Assembly: GCA_036556425.1 (NCBI GenBank)
Contig: DATBJJ010000120.1
Span: 1-64,000, forward strand
Direction: 5' to 3'
Length of the DNA stretch: 64,000 nt
From: DATBJJ01 sp036556425
GTDB taxonomy: Bacteria; Acidobacteriota; Vicinamibacteria; Vicinamibacterales; 2-12-FULL-66-21
Shown here one piece after another: positions 51,202 to 60,416 of the stretch. The notes under the pieces are model-generated. The model ran no database searches. It was not told where the DNA came from and saw only the letters and a list, made by a program, of their open reading frames with translations. Every line of letters starts with the position of its first letter. Within the stretch, counting starts at the first letter, position 1. Made by a program: the position numbers and the translations under genes.

Positions 51202-52440
51202 CTACAACGTCTTGAGATACTCGACCAGCTCCGCTTTCTGCTTGCGCGTCAGCTTCAGCTCGAACAATCGATCGTAGTGATCCACGACGGCCGCGAGATC
51301 CTTCGCGCTGCCGTCGTGGAAGTACGGCGGATGCTGCAGCAGACCGCGAAGCGGGGTCGTCCGATACTTGCCCGTCGCGCTGCGCGCGGCATACGCCGGA
51401 TCGGTGCCCACCTCGGATGGATCGTGGAGGAACGGCGCCCGGCGATCCGGACCGCTCAGAACGTCCGTGAAATTCGGGAGCTGATGGCACGTGTCGCATC
51501 CGGCTTTGCCGAAGAAGACTCGCTTTCCTCGCCGCGCGGCCTCCTCGTCGATCAGCCTCGCCGGAGCCTTTGGCGGCCGCAGGCTCAATTGATACGCCAG
51601 CAGCGCCGGCAGCTTGGGCGTCACGAGATCCGGCGATTGCTCGATGAACAGCCCGATGCGCGGATCGCTGAACGAGCCCTGCCCGCCCATCTGCCCCACG
51701 CCGACATAGCTGTTCCAGTACGAGATCGGACCATCGGCCGTGAACGTCTCGAAGCGCACGCCGCGGAGACCGTAGATCGGCGGAATGACGATCGGGATCG
51801 ACGGTCTGTTCAGCGGGATGATGTTGGTGCCGTCGAACGCGTGATGGCGCGGATCGTATTTGCCCGGCCCCCACGCGCTGAACTCCGCTTTCGCCGCGGC
51901 CTCCAACGCGGGCGACAACGCGAGGATCGCGCCGACGTTCAGATCGACGTTCGCCCATCCGTCGAGACGTTTGCCGATTCCGGGCGCGATCGAATCGTCG
52001 ACGGACGAATGGCACAACGCGCACGTGATGCCGATCTTGGTGAGCTCTCCCGCTGTCGCGAACGTTCCTTTCACGCCGACGACGGCGTTGAGCCGCAGGA
52101 GATCGAGCGTCACGTCGGGGCTCGAGAGATCGACCGCGTTCGCCTTCAGCGCCTTGATGAGATCCCTCGGCAGCGCGTCGGCGTCCACCTTGAGCCCGAC
52201 GCTCAGCGCCGTCTTGGGATCGACGCCCGCGAGCGCTTCGGGCATGCGCAGCACATCCGTCCACAATTGCTCGTCGCGGAACGTATCGAACCTGAAGATC
52301 GCGCGGCCGTCGCGCAGCCGGCGGTCGCTCAGTTGCTCGGAGGCGGCCGATTCATGCTCCGCTGGAATCGCAGGCGAAACGGAGAGCGCCGATGTCAGCG
52401 CGAGAACGAAAATGCTCGAGACGGCACCGATGAGACGCAT
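51202..52440 (-). CDS. Dihaem cytochrome c peroxidase-like protein
   Basis: This 412-residue periplasmic protein has a signal peptide (about residues 1-27) and two c-type haem sites, CALCH (C140-H144) and CDTCH (C315-H319). The segments RTTPLRGLLQHPPYFHDG and LTRKQKAELVEYLKTL are typical of the CcpA/MauG group, as is the YGLRGVRFETF region. It could reduce hydrogen peroxide or oxidise a partner. GGAAGGAG lies about 10 nt before the ATG at 52440. The 65-bp gap to the ECF sigma gene contains a promoter-like motif shared with the sigma gene itself. Confidence 0.85.
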   Translation of the reverse strand: MRLIGAVSSIFVLALTSALSVSPAIPAEHESAASEQLSDRRLRDGRAIFRFDTFRDEQLWTDVLRMPEALAGVDPKTALSVGLKVDADALPRDLIKALKANAVDLSSPDVTLDLLRLNAVVGVKGTFATAGELTKIGITCALCHSSVDDSIAPGIGKRLDGWANVDLNVGAILALSPALEAAAKAEFSAWGPGKYDPRHHAFDGTNIIPLNRPSIPIVIPPIYGLRGVRFETFTADGPISYWNSYVGVGQMGGQGSFSDPRIGLFIEQSPDLVTPKLPALLAYQLSLRPPKAPARLIDEEAARRGKRVFFGKAGCDTCHQLPNFTDVLSGPDRRAPFLHDPSEVGTDPAYAARSATGKYRTTPLRGLLQHPPYFHDGSAKDLAAVVDHYDRLFELKLTRKQKAELVEYLKTL

Positions 52441-52466
52441 AGTGCGATCACTCCTTCCCCGGTGGA

Positions 52467-52494
52467 TCAGAGTGCGCACTCGTAGAAAGGTGAC
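52467..52494 (-). promoter_or_regulatory. Candidate ECF promoter of the dihaem peroxidase-like gene
   Basis: On the minus strand this reads GTCACCTTTC, 11 nt, then ACTCTG. It matches the motif before the ECF sigma gene (GTCACGTTTC, 11 nt, ACTCTA) with the same spacing. It lies 27 nt before the ATG, leaving room for a leader with the visible ribosome site. The -35 would be GTCAC-TTTC and the -10 ACTCT. Confidence 0.55.
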
Positions 52495-52505
52495 GGGCGG
52501 GCGAT

Positions 52506-53180
52506 CTAGACGGGCGCGATACGCGCGAGAACCAGCGCGACCACGCGATCGCAGCGCGGCCGATAGAAGCGGAACGCGTCCGGCGTGACCGCGCCGGTAC
52601 GCTCGCGCAAGAGCCGGCGGAGTGCGGCCCGGCCGCGCGACAGCCGAGTCTTGACGACGTCCTCCGACACGCCGAGCGAATCGGCGACTTCCGATGTGCT
52701 GAGCCCTTCGACGTCGCGGAGCACGAATACCTCGCGCATGCCGTTCGGCAGCGCATCGATGGCGCATTCCAACAGGCCGCGAAGCTCGCCCGTGAACGCC
52801 TGTCGCTCGGGATTCGCGGACGGAGCCTGCGATCCGCCCGATCGCTCGTCGTCGAAGACCTCGTAGCGTCCGCGGCGGCGCACGCGCGCGAGGGATTCAT
52901 GGATCGCGATCCGCGTCAGCCACGTGGAGAAGCGCGCCGATCCGTTGAACTGGCTCAGATGGGTGAAGGCGTTGACGTAGACCTGCTGCATGACGTCTTC
53001 GGCTTCCTGCTCGTCACGCACGATGGACCGAGCCGCCCTGTAGACGCGCTCGTTGTACCGGCGCATCAACAGCTCGAACATCGCAGTGTTTCCCGCGAGC
53101 ACTTGCCGGATGATTTCGTCGTCGGGCTGTTCGATGGTGCCGAACGCCACGGCAGAGTCTCCGCCGCTGGGCATGGTCAT
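52506..53180 (-). CDS. ECF RNA polymerase sigma factor
   Basis: This 224-residue group IV sigma factor has region 2 at about 25-95 (MFELLMRRYNERVYRAARSI, EDVMQQVYVNAF, FSTWLTRIAIHESLA) and region 4 at about 130-185 (LPNGMREVFVLRDVEGLSTSEVADSLGVSEDVVKTRLSRGRAALRRLL in parts). A C-terminal tail with FRFYRPRCDRVVALVLARI is unusual and may sense redox state or a partner. No anti-sigma gene is adjacent. The ATG at 53180 is preferred over a TTG 6 nt upstream; neither has a Shine-Dalgarno. The motif upstream suggests positive autoregulation, with the downstream peroxidase gene as a co-target. Confidence 0.92.
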   Translation of the reverse strand: MTMPSGGDSAVAFGTIEQPDDEIIRQVLAGNTAMFELLMRRYNERVYRAARSIVRDEQEAEDVMQQVYVNAFTHLSQFNGSARFSTWLTRIAIHESLARVRRRGRYEVFDDERSGGSQAPSANPERQAFTGELRGLLECAIDALPNGMREVFVLRDVEGLSTSEVADSLGVSEDVVKTRLSRGRAALRRLLRERTGAVTPDAFRFYRPRCDRVVALVLARIAPV

Positions 53181-53191
53181 GGTCAAGCAAT

Positions 53192-53219
53192 ATAGAGTCC
53201 CGACACGCGGAAACGTGAC
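53192..53219 (-). promoter_or_regulatory. Candidate autoregulated ECF promoter
   Basis: On the minus strand GTCACGTTTC is followed after 11 nt by ACTCTATA, ending about 12 nt before the sigma factor ATG. The same bipartite motif with identical spacing precedes the neighbouring dihaem protein gene. The short leader implies an almost leaderless mRNA. Confidence 0.55.
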
Positions 53220-53226
53220 AGGGGCC

Positions 53227-55074
53227 TTACCACCCGCCCTTCTGGAGCAATTCTTTGTAGCGCTGAAGCTCTCGCAGCGGCTGGAACCGCGGATCGGCGT
53301 ATAGAAAGATGACGTCGTACAACTGCCGCGTGACGGCGAGATCGAGCCACTTGATGGCTTCGTCGTACTCTCCGAGGCCCACGTAGGCGGCGGCGATGTG
53401 ATACGCCTCGAACTCGACGTCGGGGCTGTTGAGCGCCTCGTCCACCAGGCGGCGCGCGTGATGTTTCTGGCCCGCGAGCGCGTACGTATATGCGGAGCGC
53501 AGCTTCGTGCCGGCGAGCGCGAACTCGGCGAAGGCCGCCTCGTACTCGCGGCGCTGTTCGAGGACGAAGCCTATCCGCATGTGCGACCACGTGTGCGTGG
53601 GATCGAGCGCAATCGCTTTCTTGAAGTATGGAAGCGCGCGATCGAACTCGCCGCAGTAGTAGTAGGTCGCGCCGGCTACGTGCGAGACGATCGCGGAGCG
53701 CGGATCGAGCGCGAGCGCCTGCTGCGCCTGTTCGATCGCCGGCGCGCAACGCCCGCGCGCCGACAGGAACTCGGAATAGAAATACCGCGTCGCGACGTGG
53801 CTTGGATCCAGCGCGATCGCCTTGCGGTATTCCTCTTCCGCCCAGTCCCAGCGCAGCATGTGCTCGAGCACGACCGCTTTTGCGGCGTGCGCTTCCGCCA
53901 AACGGGCGTCGAGCGCGATCGCGCGCTCCGCGGCTTCCAGCGCTTCCGCGCGGTGGGTGATCAAGATCGTTTGCGCGAGACCCGCCCACGCGGGCGCGAA
54001 CGTCGGGTCGCGACGCGTCAGTTCCCGGAAGGCTTCTTCGGCTCGGCGAATCGCCGGACCGAACCGCGTATTCCAGTCATAGCGCGCGCGCAGGTAGAGA
54101 TCGTAGACCGCCGGATCCACGGCGCGAGCGGGCGCCGCTGCCGTGCCGACGGGTCCGAGCGTCGAGAGGATCTGACGCGCGATCGAATCGCCGACTTCAC
54201 GCTGGAGCTGAAGGATGTCGCGAACTTCTCCCTCGTAGATCTCCGCCCAGACGTGCGACTGATCGCTGACGCGAATCAACTGCGCGTTGATGCGCACGCG
54301 ATCGCCAGAATGCCGCACGGTGCCCTCGACGAGGTGCTGCGCGCCGAGCTCTCGACCGATTTCGGCGGCGGTCTTCGACGAGCCCCGGTACGACAGCGTC
54401 GATGTTCGCGCGATGACGCGGAGCCGCTCGGGATCCGTTCGCCCGAGCTGCGCGATCAACTCCTCGGTGAAGCCGTCGCTGAAGTAGTCCTGCGCGCGAT
54501 CACCGCTCAGATTGCCGAACGGCAGCACCGCGATCGTCGAGATCGAGGAAGTCGTCGACTGCCGCTGACCGCGAAACCACAGGACGGCGACGGTGACGGC
54601 GATCGCAGCGATGACCGCGGCGGCGGCCAATCCTGCCTTTGCGAATCGCGATGATTGCCGCGCCTCAGGAACGGCGGCGGCCGCCGGCGTCTCGATCGGC
54701 GGCTCGACGAGGGGCACGGCCGCGGCCACGGGATCAGTGCGCTCGACCGGCGCGATGAACTTGTAGCCGCGGCGCGGAACGGTCTCGACGAACCGCGGAT
54801 TGTCCGCATCGTCGCCGAGCGCCGCGCGGATCTGCTTGATGCAGAAATTGAGGCCCTGCTCGAAGTCGACGAAGGTCTCCCCGCCCCACACGAGCGCCTT
54901 CAACTCGTCGCGCGTCACGACCTGGCCGGCGCGATCGACGAGGGCGGTGAGCACGCGTGTTGGCTGCGGCGCCAGGTGAACGGATCGCTCGCCGCGATGC
55001 AGCTCTCCAGTCGACGGGCGCAGCTCGAACACGCCGAACGTGAAGCGTGGTGACGAAGTTGGCTGGTGCGTCAT
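53227..55074 (-). CDS. Winged-helix / TolB-like / TPR membrane regulator (CadC-type)
   Basis: This 615-residue one-component regulator has a cytoplasmic OmpR-type winged helix (10-112; VDFEQGLNFCIKQIRAALGDD, RRGYKFIAPV), a single transmembrane helix (about 147-167; GLAAAAVIAAIAVTVAVLWF), a TolB-like segment (178-290; IAVLPFGNLSGDRAQDYFSDG, LVEGTVRHSGDRVRINAQLI) and TPRs to the end. This layout senses periplasmic or envelope signals and acts on DNA from the membrane. It is divergent from the envelope cluster at 55211, a likely target. It lies 47 bp from the ECF sigma gene on the same strand. Confidence 0.9.
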   Translation of the reverse strand: MTHQPTSSPRFTFGVFELRPSTGELHRGERSVHLAPQPTRVLTALVDRAGQVVTRDELKALVWGGETFVDFEQGLNFCIKQIRAALGDDADNPRFVETVPRRGYKFIAPVERTDPVAAAVPLVEPPIETPAAAAVPEARQSSRFAKAGLAAAAVIAAIAVTVAVLWFRGQRQSTTSSISTIAVLPFGNLSGDRAQDYFSDGFTEELIAQLGRTDPERLRVIARTSTLSYRGSSKTAAEIGRELGAQHLVEGTVRHSGDRVRINAQLIRVSDQSHVWAEIYEGEVRDILQLQREVGDSIARQILSTLGPVGTAAAPARAVDPAVYDLYLRARYDWNTRFGPAIRRAEEAFRELTRRDPTFAPAWAGLAQTILITHRAEALEAAERAIALDARLAEAHAAKAVVLEHMLRWDWAEEEYRKAIALDPSHVATRYFYSEFLSARGRCAPAIEQAQQALALDPRSAIVSHVAGATYYYCGEFDRALPYFKKAIALDPTHTWSHMRIGFVLEQRREYEAAFAEFALAGTKLRSAYTYALAGQKHHARRLVDEALNSPDVEFEAYHIAAAYVGLGEYDEAIKWLDLAVTRQLYDVIFLYADPRFQPLRELQRYKELLQKGGW

Positions 55075-55210
55075 TCGAGCCTACCGCAGCTCATTCAGAC
55101 GCGCAACCCGTGCGGCTGCCGTAGTTGCGGGCTCATGAAAAACTCCGGCGCAGCGAGTCGCTTCTCCCTGGACCGTACGCGGGCCGCGCACGTAGCGTCT
55201 GGCAACAGGA

Positions 55211-57160
55211 ATGATGCGGCTACGAACCGGTTACGTGGTCTGCGCGGCCATCGCCATCGGCGGGGTGGCAGCCGGGATATTCAACGTGGTTCACCAGCTT
55301 CGCGGAATTGCAGGCGGCCTTCAGCAGGTCGTCGTGCCGGGCGATCACGACATCGCGCTGACACACGTCGGCCGGCACACCATCTTCCACGAAGAACGAG
55401 CGGTCGTCGGCGGGCGGTATTTCGCGAGCGATCGTGAGTTGAGCGGAGTCAAGCTGCGCCTGCAATCGCTGCCGGCCGGACGCGAGATTGCGCTCGATGC
55501 GCCCGCCATGCGCACGCAGTACTCCCTTGCCGACCGCGCGGGATCGTCCATCGCCACGTTTCGGATCGAGACGCCAGGCACGTATCGCCTGAGCGCCTGG
55601 TATCCCGATTCCGATTCCAATCGCACTGCGGTCCTCGCGATCGGATACGGCATCGAGCACCGCCTGTTGCTGGCGACTGTCGGATCGTTCGGCATCGTCG
55701 GCCTCGCGACGATCGCGAGCGCCGCAATCGCCATCGCGACATACGTGCGCGGAAGGCGCCAGTCGCAACGGCACGCGGGGAATCACATCGCAGAGGAGGC
55801 GGACGTGAAGGCAAAGTTGGTGTGCGTGATGTTCGCGTTGCTCGTCGCCGGTCCGGCATTCGCGCAGGGGCAACCCGCGCAGCAGAAGCCGGTGCTCGCG
55901 AGCGTGGATTCGCGATGGGGAAATACATATTGCGATCTGACCGAGCTCGCTCGAACGGGGACCGCCGAGCTCAGCGTCCGCTACCGGTATCGCAACGTCG
56001 GGGAGGAATCGCTCACGATGCCGCACGTCAACCTCGTGCCGCGTACGCGAGTGTTCGATCCGGTCAGCCGCACGCTGTTCGGCGTGATGATGGACTCGTC
56101 AGGAAAGCCGGTCACCAGCACGATGTTGGACGGTCAGGCCGCGCGCCCGATTCCCGCTCATGCGACGCACGCACATTGGGCAAGGTTCCAGGCGCCGCCG
56201 GAGAACGTCACGTCGGTGACGGTGTTGATCGAAGGATGCCAGCCGTTCGACGACATTCCGATTGGCGGAAGTGCATCGGCAGCGCCGCGCGCGACTCCGA
56301 CGCCGGCGATTGCCAGCCAAGACGGGGAAGCCGATGGGCTGGTCGTCGACGTGACGAGCGTGACCCGAACGTCCGGTGGATTCCTCAGCGTTGCCTTCCG
56401 GTATCGGTACACGGGCACTGACAGACACAATTTCCCGCATGCTCCGACGGTCAGAGGCGCGTATTACCTCGATAGCCAGAACCGCAAGAAGTACGAGGTC
56501 GCGCGCAACCAGAAAAAGGAGCCGCTGTGCAGCGAACCGCTCAGCCTCGCGTTCCCGGCCGGTGAAACCCTCGAACCGGGTGAATCCATGTCGTTCTGGG
56601 CCAAGTTCGGCGCGCCGCCGGCGTCGACGAAGACCGTGGCGCTGCACGTGCCGTTCGCGCCGCCGTTCGACGACGTACCGATCGCGGGCGCCGATACCGG
56701 CTCCGGGGGAACCAGCACCACGGTCGCGGGATCGACCATCGGCGTCGAAACAGCTTTGAAGGATCTGAACGCGAAGGTCACGCCGGCAGAAATTCGCATC
56801 GAGCTGTCGGCCGACGTGCTGTTCGACTTCGACAAGGCTGACATCAAGAAAGAGGCGGAGCCGAGCCTTCAGAAACTCGCGACCGTCCTCAACGCGAATC
56901 CTGGCGCGAAGGTCGAGATCGAGGGACATACCGACGGCAAAGGGGCCGACGACTACAACCAGACGCTGTCCGAGCTGCGCGCCGCGAGCGTGAAGCGTTG
57001 GCTCGTCGCCAACGCGAAGGTTCCCGCCGCGAGCGTCGCGACGCGCGGCTGGGGCAAGACGAAGCCAGTCGCGCACAACACGAAGCCCGATGGATCGGAC
57101 GATCCCGACGGCCGCGCGAAGAACCGCCGCGTCGAGATCGTCGTGCGCAAGGGCGCGTAG
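55211..57160 (+). CDS. Membrane protein fused in frame to OmpA-family lipoprotein-like domain
   Basis: This 649-residue open frame appears to be two proteins joined. Residues 1-190 have two transmembrane helices (about 6-28 and 160-182) around an extracytoplasmic domain. Residue 199 onward restarts with a second signal peptide (VKAKLVCVMFALLVAGPAFAQ), two repeated beta domains (WGNTYCDLTELARTG...CQPFDDIPIGG and SVTRTSGGFL...PPFDDVPIAG) and a C-terminal OmpA peptidoglycan-binding domain (about 530-649; VLFDFDKADIKKEAEP, VEIEGHTDGKGADDYN, AKNRRVEIVV). GAGGAGG 5 nt before GTG 55805 suggests internal initiation. The frame start ATG 55211 has AGGA immediately upstream. Confidence 0.75.
   Translation: MMRLRTGYVVCAAIAIGGVAAGIFNVVHQLRGIAGGLQQVVVPGDHDIALTHVGRHTIFHEERAVVGGRYFASDRELSGVKLRLQSLPAGREIALDAPAMRTQYSLADRAGSSIATFRIETPGTYRLSAWYPDSDSNRTAVLAIGYGIEHRLLLATVGSFGIVGLATIASAAIAIATYVRGRRQSQRHAGNHIAEEADVKAKLVCVMFALLVAGPAFAQGQPAQQKPVLASVDSRWGNTYCDLTELARTGTAELSVRYRYRNVGEESLTMPHVNLVPRTRVFDPVSRTLFGVMMDSSGKPVTSTMLDGQAARPIPAHATHAHWARFQAPPENVTSVTVLIEGCQPFDDIPIGGSASAAPRATPTPAIASQDGEADGLVVDVTSVTRTSGGFLSVAFRYRYTGTDRHNFPHAPTVRGAYYLDSQNRKKYEVARNQKKEPLCSEPLSLAFPAGETLEPGESMSFWAKFGAPPASTKTVALHVPFAPPFDDVPIAGADTGSGGTSTTVAGSTIGVETALKDLNAKVTPAEIRIELSADVLFDFDKADIKKEAEPSLQKLATVLNANPGAKVEIEGHTDGKGADDYNQTLSELRAASVKRWLVANAKVPAASVATRGWGKTKPVAHNTKPDGSDDPDGRAKNRRVEIVVRKGA
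55793..55807 (+). promoter_or_regulatory. Internal ribosome site and GTG start for the OmpA part
   Basis: GAGGAGG (55793-55799) precedes the GTG at 55805 by 5 nt. The codons that follow encode a complete signal peptide, so an OmpA-like protein of about 451 residues could be made separately from within the longer frame. This ribosome site is stronger than that of the upstream start. Confidence 0.6.
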
Positions 57161-57165
57161 CCGCC

Positions 57166-58257
57166 GTGTGGACTCGCGCACCGCTGCTGCTCGTGACGAT
57201 CGCGATCGCTGCGGCCGCGTGCCACTCGGGTGACAGTGCGCCTGCCCCGCCAGCTTCGTCCGCCGAGCCATCGCCGGCCGCCGCGCCGGCGTCGAGCGCG
57301 GCGGATCGCGAGGGTGCGCCAGCCGATCCCGCTCGCTTTCGAGCCGCGATCAAGAGCGCGCCCGCCGGGCAATGGTCGGCGTTCGAGCAAGCCGTGCTCG
57401 CGCCCCGCGATCGCGGGACGTGGGACGACTATCGCGTCGGCTCGCCCGTCGTCATGAAGGACGCGGCAGAGTCCCGCTATCGCATGTGGTTCGTGGGCTG
57501 CCGCCTCGCCGCGGATCGCCACGACTGCGCCGTCGGCCATGCAACATCGGCGGACGGCATCGCGTGGACGAGAGCGGACTCGCCCGTGTTCGTGCCCCCA
57601 AACATGCCGGCTTCGTACTGGCTCAACGCGATCACCGTCGTCAAAGCCGGCGATCGCTATTTGCTGTGGTACTCGATCGACGGCGATTCGTTCGGCGATC
57701 GCCCGCGAGCGACGCTCCACTTGGCAACGTCCACCGACGGCACCGCGTGGCAGGAGACCGGACTCGTGCACACGACGATGCAGGACCGGTCGCGCGCGAT
57801 ACGGCACGCGACGCACTACGACGGAAAGCTGTTTCACCTCTGGTACTTCGATTTTCCCGACAGCGATCACGTCGAAGCGCTCGTTCATCTCACGTCGCCT
57901 GACGGCAGAGTCTGGACGATGGCCGGCAGCGACACGCTCGACGACGGCGCGGCACGCGTGGGCCGGCCTTTCATGACCTCGGCGTCGGATGGCCGCGGTG
58001 GATTCCGCGCGCTCCTCGTCGATCGCCGGAACCGTGGAGAGCGCCCGTCGCTCCGATGGTTGATGTCTGTTGACGGCACGATGTGGACGGACGGACCGAA
58101 GGAGCGCGAATCGCTCCTGGCGCCGGACCTCGCGATCGTCGATTTGAGCGCGGTCGATGATGCCGGGGGTCTCTGGATATGGACGACGATGGCGGCGCCG
58201 GAGAAGCGATCCGCGGAGAGCATCGGCGTCGCCTTCAAGAAAGGATCGGGATCATGA
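57166..58257 (+). CDS. Lipoprotein with five-bladed beta-propeller (GH43/GH32-like)
   Basis: This 363-residue protein has a lipobox ending AAAAC (Cys 19) and a Pro/Ala/Ser-rich linker to about residue 50. The body repeats blade motifs YRMWFVGCRL, AVGHATSADGIAWTR, YLLWYSIDGD, LHLATSTDGTAWQETG and FHLWYFDFPDSD, as in the arabinanase / invertase / sialidase-like five-bladed propellers. Catalytic acids are not certain, so it may bind rather than cleave glycans. The GTG start at 57166 is 6 nt after the previous stop. Its stop overlaps the metzincin start by 4 bp (ATGA). Confidence 0.75.
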   Translation: MWTRAPLLLVTIAIAAAACHSGDSAPAPPASSAEPSPAAAPASSAADREGAPADPARFRAAIKSAPAGQWSAFEQAVLAPRDRGTWDDYRVGSPVVMKDAAESRYRMWFVGCRLAADRHDCAVGHATSADGIAWTRADSPVFVPPNMPASYWLNAITVVKAGDRYLLWYSIDGDSFGDRPRATLHLATSTDGTAWQETGLVHTTMQDRSRAIRHATHYDGKLFHLWYFDFPDSDHVEALVHLTSPDGRVWTMAGSDTLDDGAARVGRPFMTSASDGRGGFRALLVDRRNRGERPSLRWLMSVDGTMWTDGPKERESLLAPDLAIVDLSAVDDAGGLWIWTTMAAPEKRSAESIGVAFKKGSGS

Positions 58258-60416
58258 GACGCCGTGCGGTCTGGGCGATCGCGGCCATCGTGTCCGCCGC
58301 GGCGATCGCGGCCGCGCATCTCTCCGCGCAGGGGCCAACGCCGCGCGGGCGAAACCGGCGCGTGTGGACTGGAACGATTGACGATCGCGAGATTGGACTC
58401 GGCCTCACCGACGAGACGCCGGCGCGCCGGCCGGTGAGGTACTTCAAGGACGTCGACGTCAGCTTCAGGTTCGTGTCGGAAGACGATCCCAACCGTCCGG
58501 GCTTCACGCGGTGGACGTCGAGGCGCTTGACGTGGCGCGGATTCGCCACGTCGTCGAGCGCGATCACCGGCAACGACTGCGTGGGCAGCGGCAGTATCGA
58601 TCTCGGTCCCTCCCCGTCGTACAGCGCGACGACGTCCGCGCAGGATGCGCAGATGAAGATTCCGTGCAAGTCGTGGGACAAGGTGACCAACTGGGCGATC
58701 ATCCTGCTGCCCCACCCGACCGTCCACATGCCGCGGATCGACACGTCGATGACGAACTGCGAGAGCCGCCGATGGACGGTCGGCGGCGTCCGCTACACGC
58801 TCGCCGTCGCCGGCGGCGACGCGGAGGCAGCGTTCGTCGTCGAGAACCCGGAAGACGCGCCGAAGCCCGGCCAGCGGTACCGCATTCGCGCGAAGTCCAA
58901 CGTGGCAGGGCGCTGGAAGTTCACAGTCGATTCCTCGCACTTTCGCGGGTACGCGACGAACGCCGACGTGGATACCGCGTACTTCGAGCTCTTCGCACTG
59001 CCGCAGCTCCGCGGAAAGTACGGCACGTACGATCCCGATTTGGTGTTCGATCCCGCGGAGGTCGAGTACGAGCGCACCGAGTGGAAACCGCCGTCGAGGG
59101 ACAGCGGCGCCGACAAGTGGAGCGTGCTCGAGTCGCGCGACGACACATCGCTGACGCGCGTCGAAGCCGCGCTCACGGCGATGGACTTCGGCGCCTATGG
59201 AGAGCTGCGGGCGTACTTTGCGCCGACGTGCGGCGGCCAATGGATGCCCGCTACAGTCGAGAACACCGACGCGTGGACGGTGAAGATCCCGGACGACATC
59301 GATCACAACTCGATGGCTGACAGCTGCCCTGGATCGACCGGCGACGACTGCGCGTGGTATCGGACGCTGGACAGGATGGCCGACGGCGACTACCAGCCGG
59401 ACAGCGCCGATGGGCGCGGCGACGGCCTCACCGCGTTCGAGGAATACCGCGGCTTCATGACGCAGGTTGGCGACAACTGCGACTCGGCGCTTGCCATCAA
59501 GCACGTCCGCACGAATCCGACAACGAAGGACCTCTTCATTCATTCTCCGGATCCGCTGCTCACGATCGAGTCGCGTCGGTTCACGCATCGATCCGAATTG
59601 GACGTCTGGACCGTCTGTCCGAAGTACTACCAGAGCAACGAGTCGCGCGCGGTGAACTTCACGATGTGGTATGCGCCGGCCGGCGGTCTCGAGGGCGAGC
59701 GGTTGTCGTACATCCTCCAGCACGGTCTCTACGTCGTCAACGAAGACCTGCCGGGACTCTACGGCCGGACGATTGGATTCGGACCGCCGTACTTCGTCGA
59801 CAAAGTGATCATCGACGTTCGCGCGATCGAGAGCATGGTGTTCGACGATCCGAGGCTGTTCGAGGTGCTGCCTTACATCAAGCGGACGCTCGCGCACGAG
59901 CTCGGACACGCGCTCGGCATCAGGCATCACGGAGATGGCAATATCAACAGGCCGATCGTGCTCCTCAATCAGCCGAGATGCCCGCGCGGCACGACAGAAG
60001 GCACCGTCGAGGGAACAACCGGACCCGCGTGCAAGACCGAAAGCATCGCGGTGCGCGGCGCGCAGAACAGCGGCGACGCGAGATGTCCGATGAAGTACAT
60101 CCGTTGGGCGTGGTACGTGCCGCCCGGCAATCCGCTCAGATCCGTCGGCACCGTCGACTTCAAACCGAAGGACGCGCATAGCTGGAGCCGCCCGCAAGAG
60201 CTGCCCGGCTACATCGGGCGGATCATGCGGTACGAAATCGCGCTCGACAAGCCTGGACTCGTCGGGTTCTGCACCAACGCGGACGGTACCGGGATCAACG
60301 ATCTCCCCGCAGAGCGGAATCACGCGGGTGATGCGAGCGCCTACACCGACGACTACAACCGGCAGCGCGGTGGTGGAAACTGCAAGGCGCAGCTTCGGAT
60401 CAAGGATCCGGAGTAG
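58254..60416 (+). CDS. Secreted metzincin-type zinc metalloprotease
   Basis: This 720-residue exported protease has a signal peptide (RRRAVWAIAAIVSAAAIAAAHLSAQ). The metzincin motif HELGHALGIRH (His 548, His 552, His 558) is complete, and CPMKYI (Met 613) is a plausible Met-turn. A calcium-binding-like segment DGDYQPDSADGRGDGLTAFEEY lies before it (about residues 375-405). Some ten cysteines suggest disulphides. The large N-terminal part has no name I can give. It is coupled by ATGA to the propeller lipoprotein and directly abuts the next start. Confidence 0.85.
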   Translation: MRRRAVWAIAAIVSAAAIAAAHLSAQGPTPRGRNRRVWTGTIDDREIGLGLTDETPARRPVRYFKDVDVSFRFVSEDDPNRPGFTRWTSRRLTWRGFATSSSAITGNDCVGSGSIDLGPSPSYSATTSAQDAQMKIPCKSWDKVTNWAIILLPHPTVHMPRIDTSMTNCESRRWTVGGVRYTLAVAGGDAEAAFVVENPEDAPKPGQRYRIRAKSNVAGRWKFTVDSSHFRGYATNADVDTAYFELFALPQLRGKYGTYDPDLVFDPAEVEYERTEWKPPSRDSGADKWSVLESRDDTSLTRVEAALTAMDFGAYGELRAYFAPTCGGQWMPATVENTDAWTVKIPDDIDHNSMADSCPGSTGDDCAWYRTLDRMADGDYQPDSADGRGDGLTAFEEYRGFMTQVGDNCDSALAIKHVRTNPTTKDLFIHSPDPLLTIESRRFTHRSELDVWTVCPKYYQSNESRAVNFTMWYAPAGGLEGERLSYILQHGLYVVNEDLPGLYGRTIGFGPPYFVDKVIIDVRAIESMVFDDPRLFEVLPYIKRTLAHELGHALGIRHHGDGNINRPIVLLNQPRCPRGTTEGTVEGTTGPACKTESIAVRGAQNSGDARCPMKYIRWAWYVPPGNPLRSVGTVDFKPKDAHSWSRPQELPGYIGRIMRYEIALDKPGLVGFCTNADGTGINDLPAERNHAGDASAYTDDYNRQRGGGNCKAQLRIKDPE

